Source: Polaromonas sp. OV174
Lineage (GTDB): Bacteria > Pseudomonadota > Gammaproteobacteria > Burkholderiales > Burkholderiaceae_C
Direction: 5' to 3'
Length of the DNA stretch: 64,000 bases
Assembly (NCBI RefSeq): GCF_900112285.1
Contig: NZ_FOKZ01000012.1
Coordinates: forward strand, 1 to 64,000
The notes under the pieces were generated by a model. It was not told the DNA's origin. It saw only the letters and a program-made list of their open reading frames with translations, and ran no database searches. The position numbers were made by a program, and so were the translations under genes. Below, piece after piece: positions 62,544 to 64,000 of the stretch (its first letter is position 1; every line of letters begins with the position of its first letter).

Positions 62544-64000
62544 GCAGGACGGCAGCCCTGCGGCAAGGAGTCTGATAGCTATACGGCCTCATTGTCAGAC
62601 GGCCACGTCGGCATCACGCAGTGCTTCGGTACGCTGAGCACCATACTCGATGTGGCGGTCGCTGCTGACCGTGATGTCGAGTTGCGTCGCGTCACGCTCA
62701 CCAATCACGGCGACATTCCGCGTGAGATCACCTTGACCTCGTATGCGGAATTGGTGCTCGGGCCGGCTGGCGCTGATGCGGCCCACCCGACATTCTCCAA
62801 GATGTTTGTGCAGACGCATTGGGTGGAGCAGGGCGGTATTCTTCTTGCCACGCGACGGCGCCGCTCGCCGGACGAGCCCCAGGTGTGGGCTGCTCATGTG
62901 GCGGTGATTGAGGGCACCGACGAGGGTGTTTGCACATTCGAAACTGATCGCATGCGCTTTCTTGGCCATGGTCGCACATTGCGTCGCGCGCTGGCCATGC
63001 AGCCCGGTGCGGTACTGTCAAACACCTCTGGGTGTGTGCTTGATCCGATCTTCAGCTTGCGCCGGCAGGTGTGCGTGGAACCCGGTGCCAGCGTGCGGGT
63101 GGCGTTCTGGACCGCACTATCGGACTCGCGCGAGGGCATTCTTGCACTCGTGCAACCATTGCGCGCAAGCGGCGCCTGTGAACAAGTGCTGGCGGGATCA
63201 CTGGCTCGTGCCGTCGCAGAGCAGACGCGCCTCGGTATCGATGCCGTGCAGACGGCACGCTTCGGATACCTTGCCGGCGCACTGATTTATGCCGACAGCC
63301 ACTTGCGGGCATCAGCCGAGATTCTGGAACGCGGCAGTGGTGGGCCGCCGGTGCTCTGGAGCAAGGGCATTTCCGGTGATCGTCCCATCGTGCTGGCGCG
63401 CATTGCCAGCGAATCTGATCTGGCTTGCCTGGATGAGTTGCTGCTGGCGCAGCAATACTGGCAATCAAAGCGCCTGGGGGTTGATGTGGTTCTGCTCGAC
63501 ACCGCGGTCAGCGACGGCGACCCCCTGCATGCCAGGCTGGAGGAGCAAACGCAGGCGCAGAATGCCCGCCTGAAGGCCGATCGCGAGGCGGTTGGCACTG
63601 CGCTGTTCACGCTGCGCGACACCCTTGTTTCCGATGCCTTACGCGCCGGCGTGAGCACTGCCGCCCGCGTTGTGCTGGATACGGCGCAAGGTTTTCCTAC
63701 CCCGCCTCCCAAAAATGCCGAAGGCGACGGCATACCGCCGGCTGAAAACGCGTATCTCCCATCCCAAGCGGCAGACGAGGACGCCGCTTCCACGGCGCCC
63801 AGCGCGCCGCCGACACGCGAGTTCGACAATGGCACAGGGGGATTCATCGAGTCCGGCCGCACTTACGCCATCACGCTCACCGGCGATCGCTGTACGCCGA
63901 TGCCCTGGGTCAACGTGATCGCCAATCCCTGCTTCGGCTTTCTGGTGTCAAGCGAAGGCGGCGGTTATACGTGGTCACTCAACAGCCAGCAAAATCCGCT
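62544..64000 (+). CDS. cyclic beta-glucan synthase-type protein (GH94 / NdvB-ChvB-like), truncated at both ends
   Basis: The frame is open from the IS edge to the window end (about 485 residues) without a start codon in its expected place, so the 5' part is missing. Motifs match the C-terminal glucan-phosphorylase-like region of cyclic beta-1,2-glucan synthases: VELRRVTLTNHG, TSYAELVLGPAGADAAHPTFSKMF and RRRSPDEPQVWAAH. Further on are PWVNVIANPCFGFLVS and GGGYTWSLNSQQNP. The intact enzyme is a very large inner-membrane protein making periplasmic glucans. This copy is probably non-functional unless fused upstream elsewhere. Confidence 0.85.

Overview
The window looks like the chromosome of a betaproteobacterium of the Comamonadaceae type (Polaromonas, Rhodoferax or Acidovorax relatives). 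The reasons are the GC-rich codon use, the gene order mltG-tmk-holB-pilZ-tatD, a Bug/TctC solute-binding protein, a PEP-CTERM protein, and many copies of a short intergenic repeat (AGCTATTAAAA...GGGCTAGAG) that I associate with this family. The genus is an inference. No rRNA or tRNA gene was seen.

Layout. 1-365 is the tail of an IS5-type insertion sequence. 376-20598 is mostly housekeeping: GST and TrhO, a LapA-domain protein, Tex, several alpha/beta hydrolases and a patatin, an iron alcohol dehydrogenase, a thioesterase-GNAT fusion, YgfZ, the mltG-tmk-holB-pilZ-tatD-ankyrin run, and a PAS-GGDEF-EAL protein. 20902-27507 is an envelope/exopolysaccharide-flavoured stretch: trypsin-like protease, ManC, GalE, a FeeM-type acyltransferase fused to PilZ, and a low-molecular-weight tyrosine phosphatase. 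27564-35295 is the most unusual part: a lytic transglycosylase, then a leftward operon encoding a 515-residue Gly/Asn/Ser-rich secreted protein, two small secreted proteins and a periplasmic C39-type peptidase. Facing it on the other strand are an outer-membrane barrel with a coiled-coil N terminus and a VpsR-like sigma-54 activator. The set resembles the Pseudomonas Fap functional-amyloid export system in logic but has its own substrates. The leftward operon has a near-consensus sigma-54 promoter (32110-32125) preceded by three related dyads that could be activator sites.

35475-43058 returns to mixed metabolism: acyl-CoA dehydrogenase plus phosphotransferase, a Crp/Fnr regulator, PaiB, a TadA-dehalogenase fusion and LdcA. 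43433-47736 holds a cyclase-FHA protein, a divergent integrase/KfrA pair and a PEP-CTERM protein with its own consensus sigma-54 promoter. 50439-56746 is a leftward signalling operon: two MASE2-type histidine kinases, a receiver, an RsbW-like kinase, a STAS protein, a patatin lipase and a receiver-PP2C phosphatase. It is a partner-switching module with a phospholipase built in. 57164-59355 is a Bug protein divergent from a LacI regulator. Two copies of the same candidate operator flank this unit, one of them in front of the kinase operon.

59356-64000 is a scarred region: small orphan genes, an SYLF lipoprotein, an integrase remnant, and an IS3-family element with a broken orfB. The IS sits directly between that remnant and a 5'-truncated cyclic beta-glucan synthase gene that runs off the window.

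How the parts may work together (inference): two sigma-54 promoters drive secreted matrix-type proteins, and c-di-GMP-linked genes (GGDEF-EAL, PilZ proteins, VpsR-like regulator) and sugar-nucleotide genes lie close by. This suggests a surface or biofilm matrix programme.
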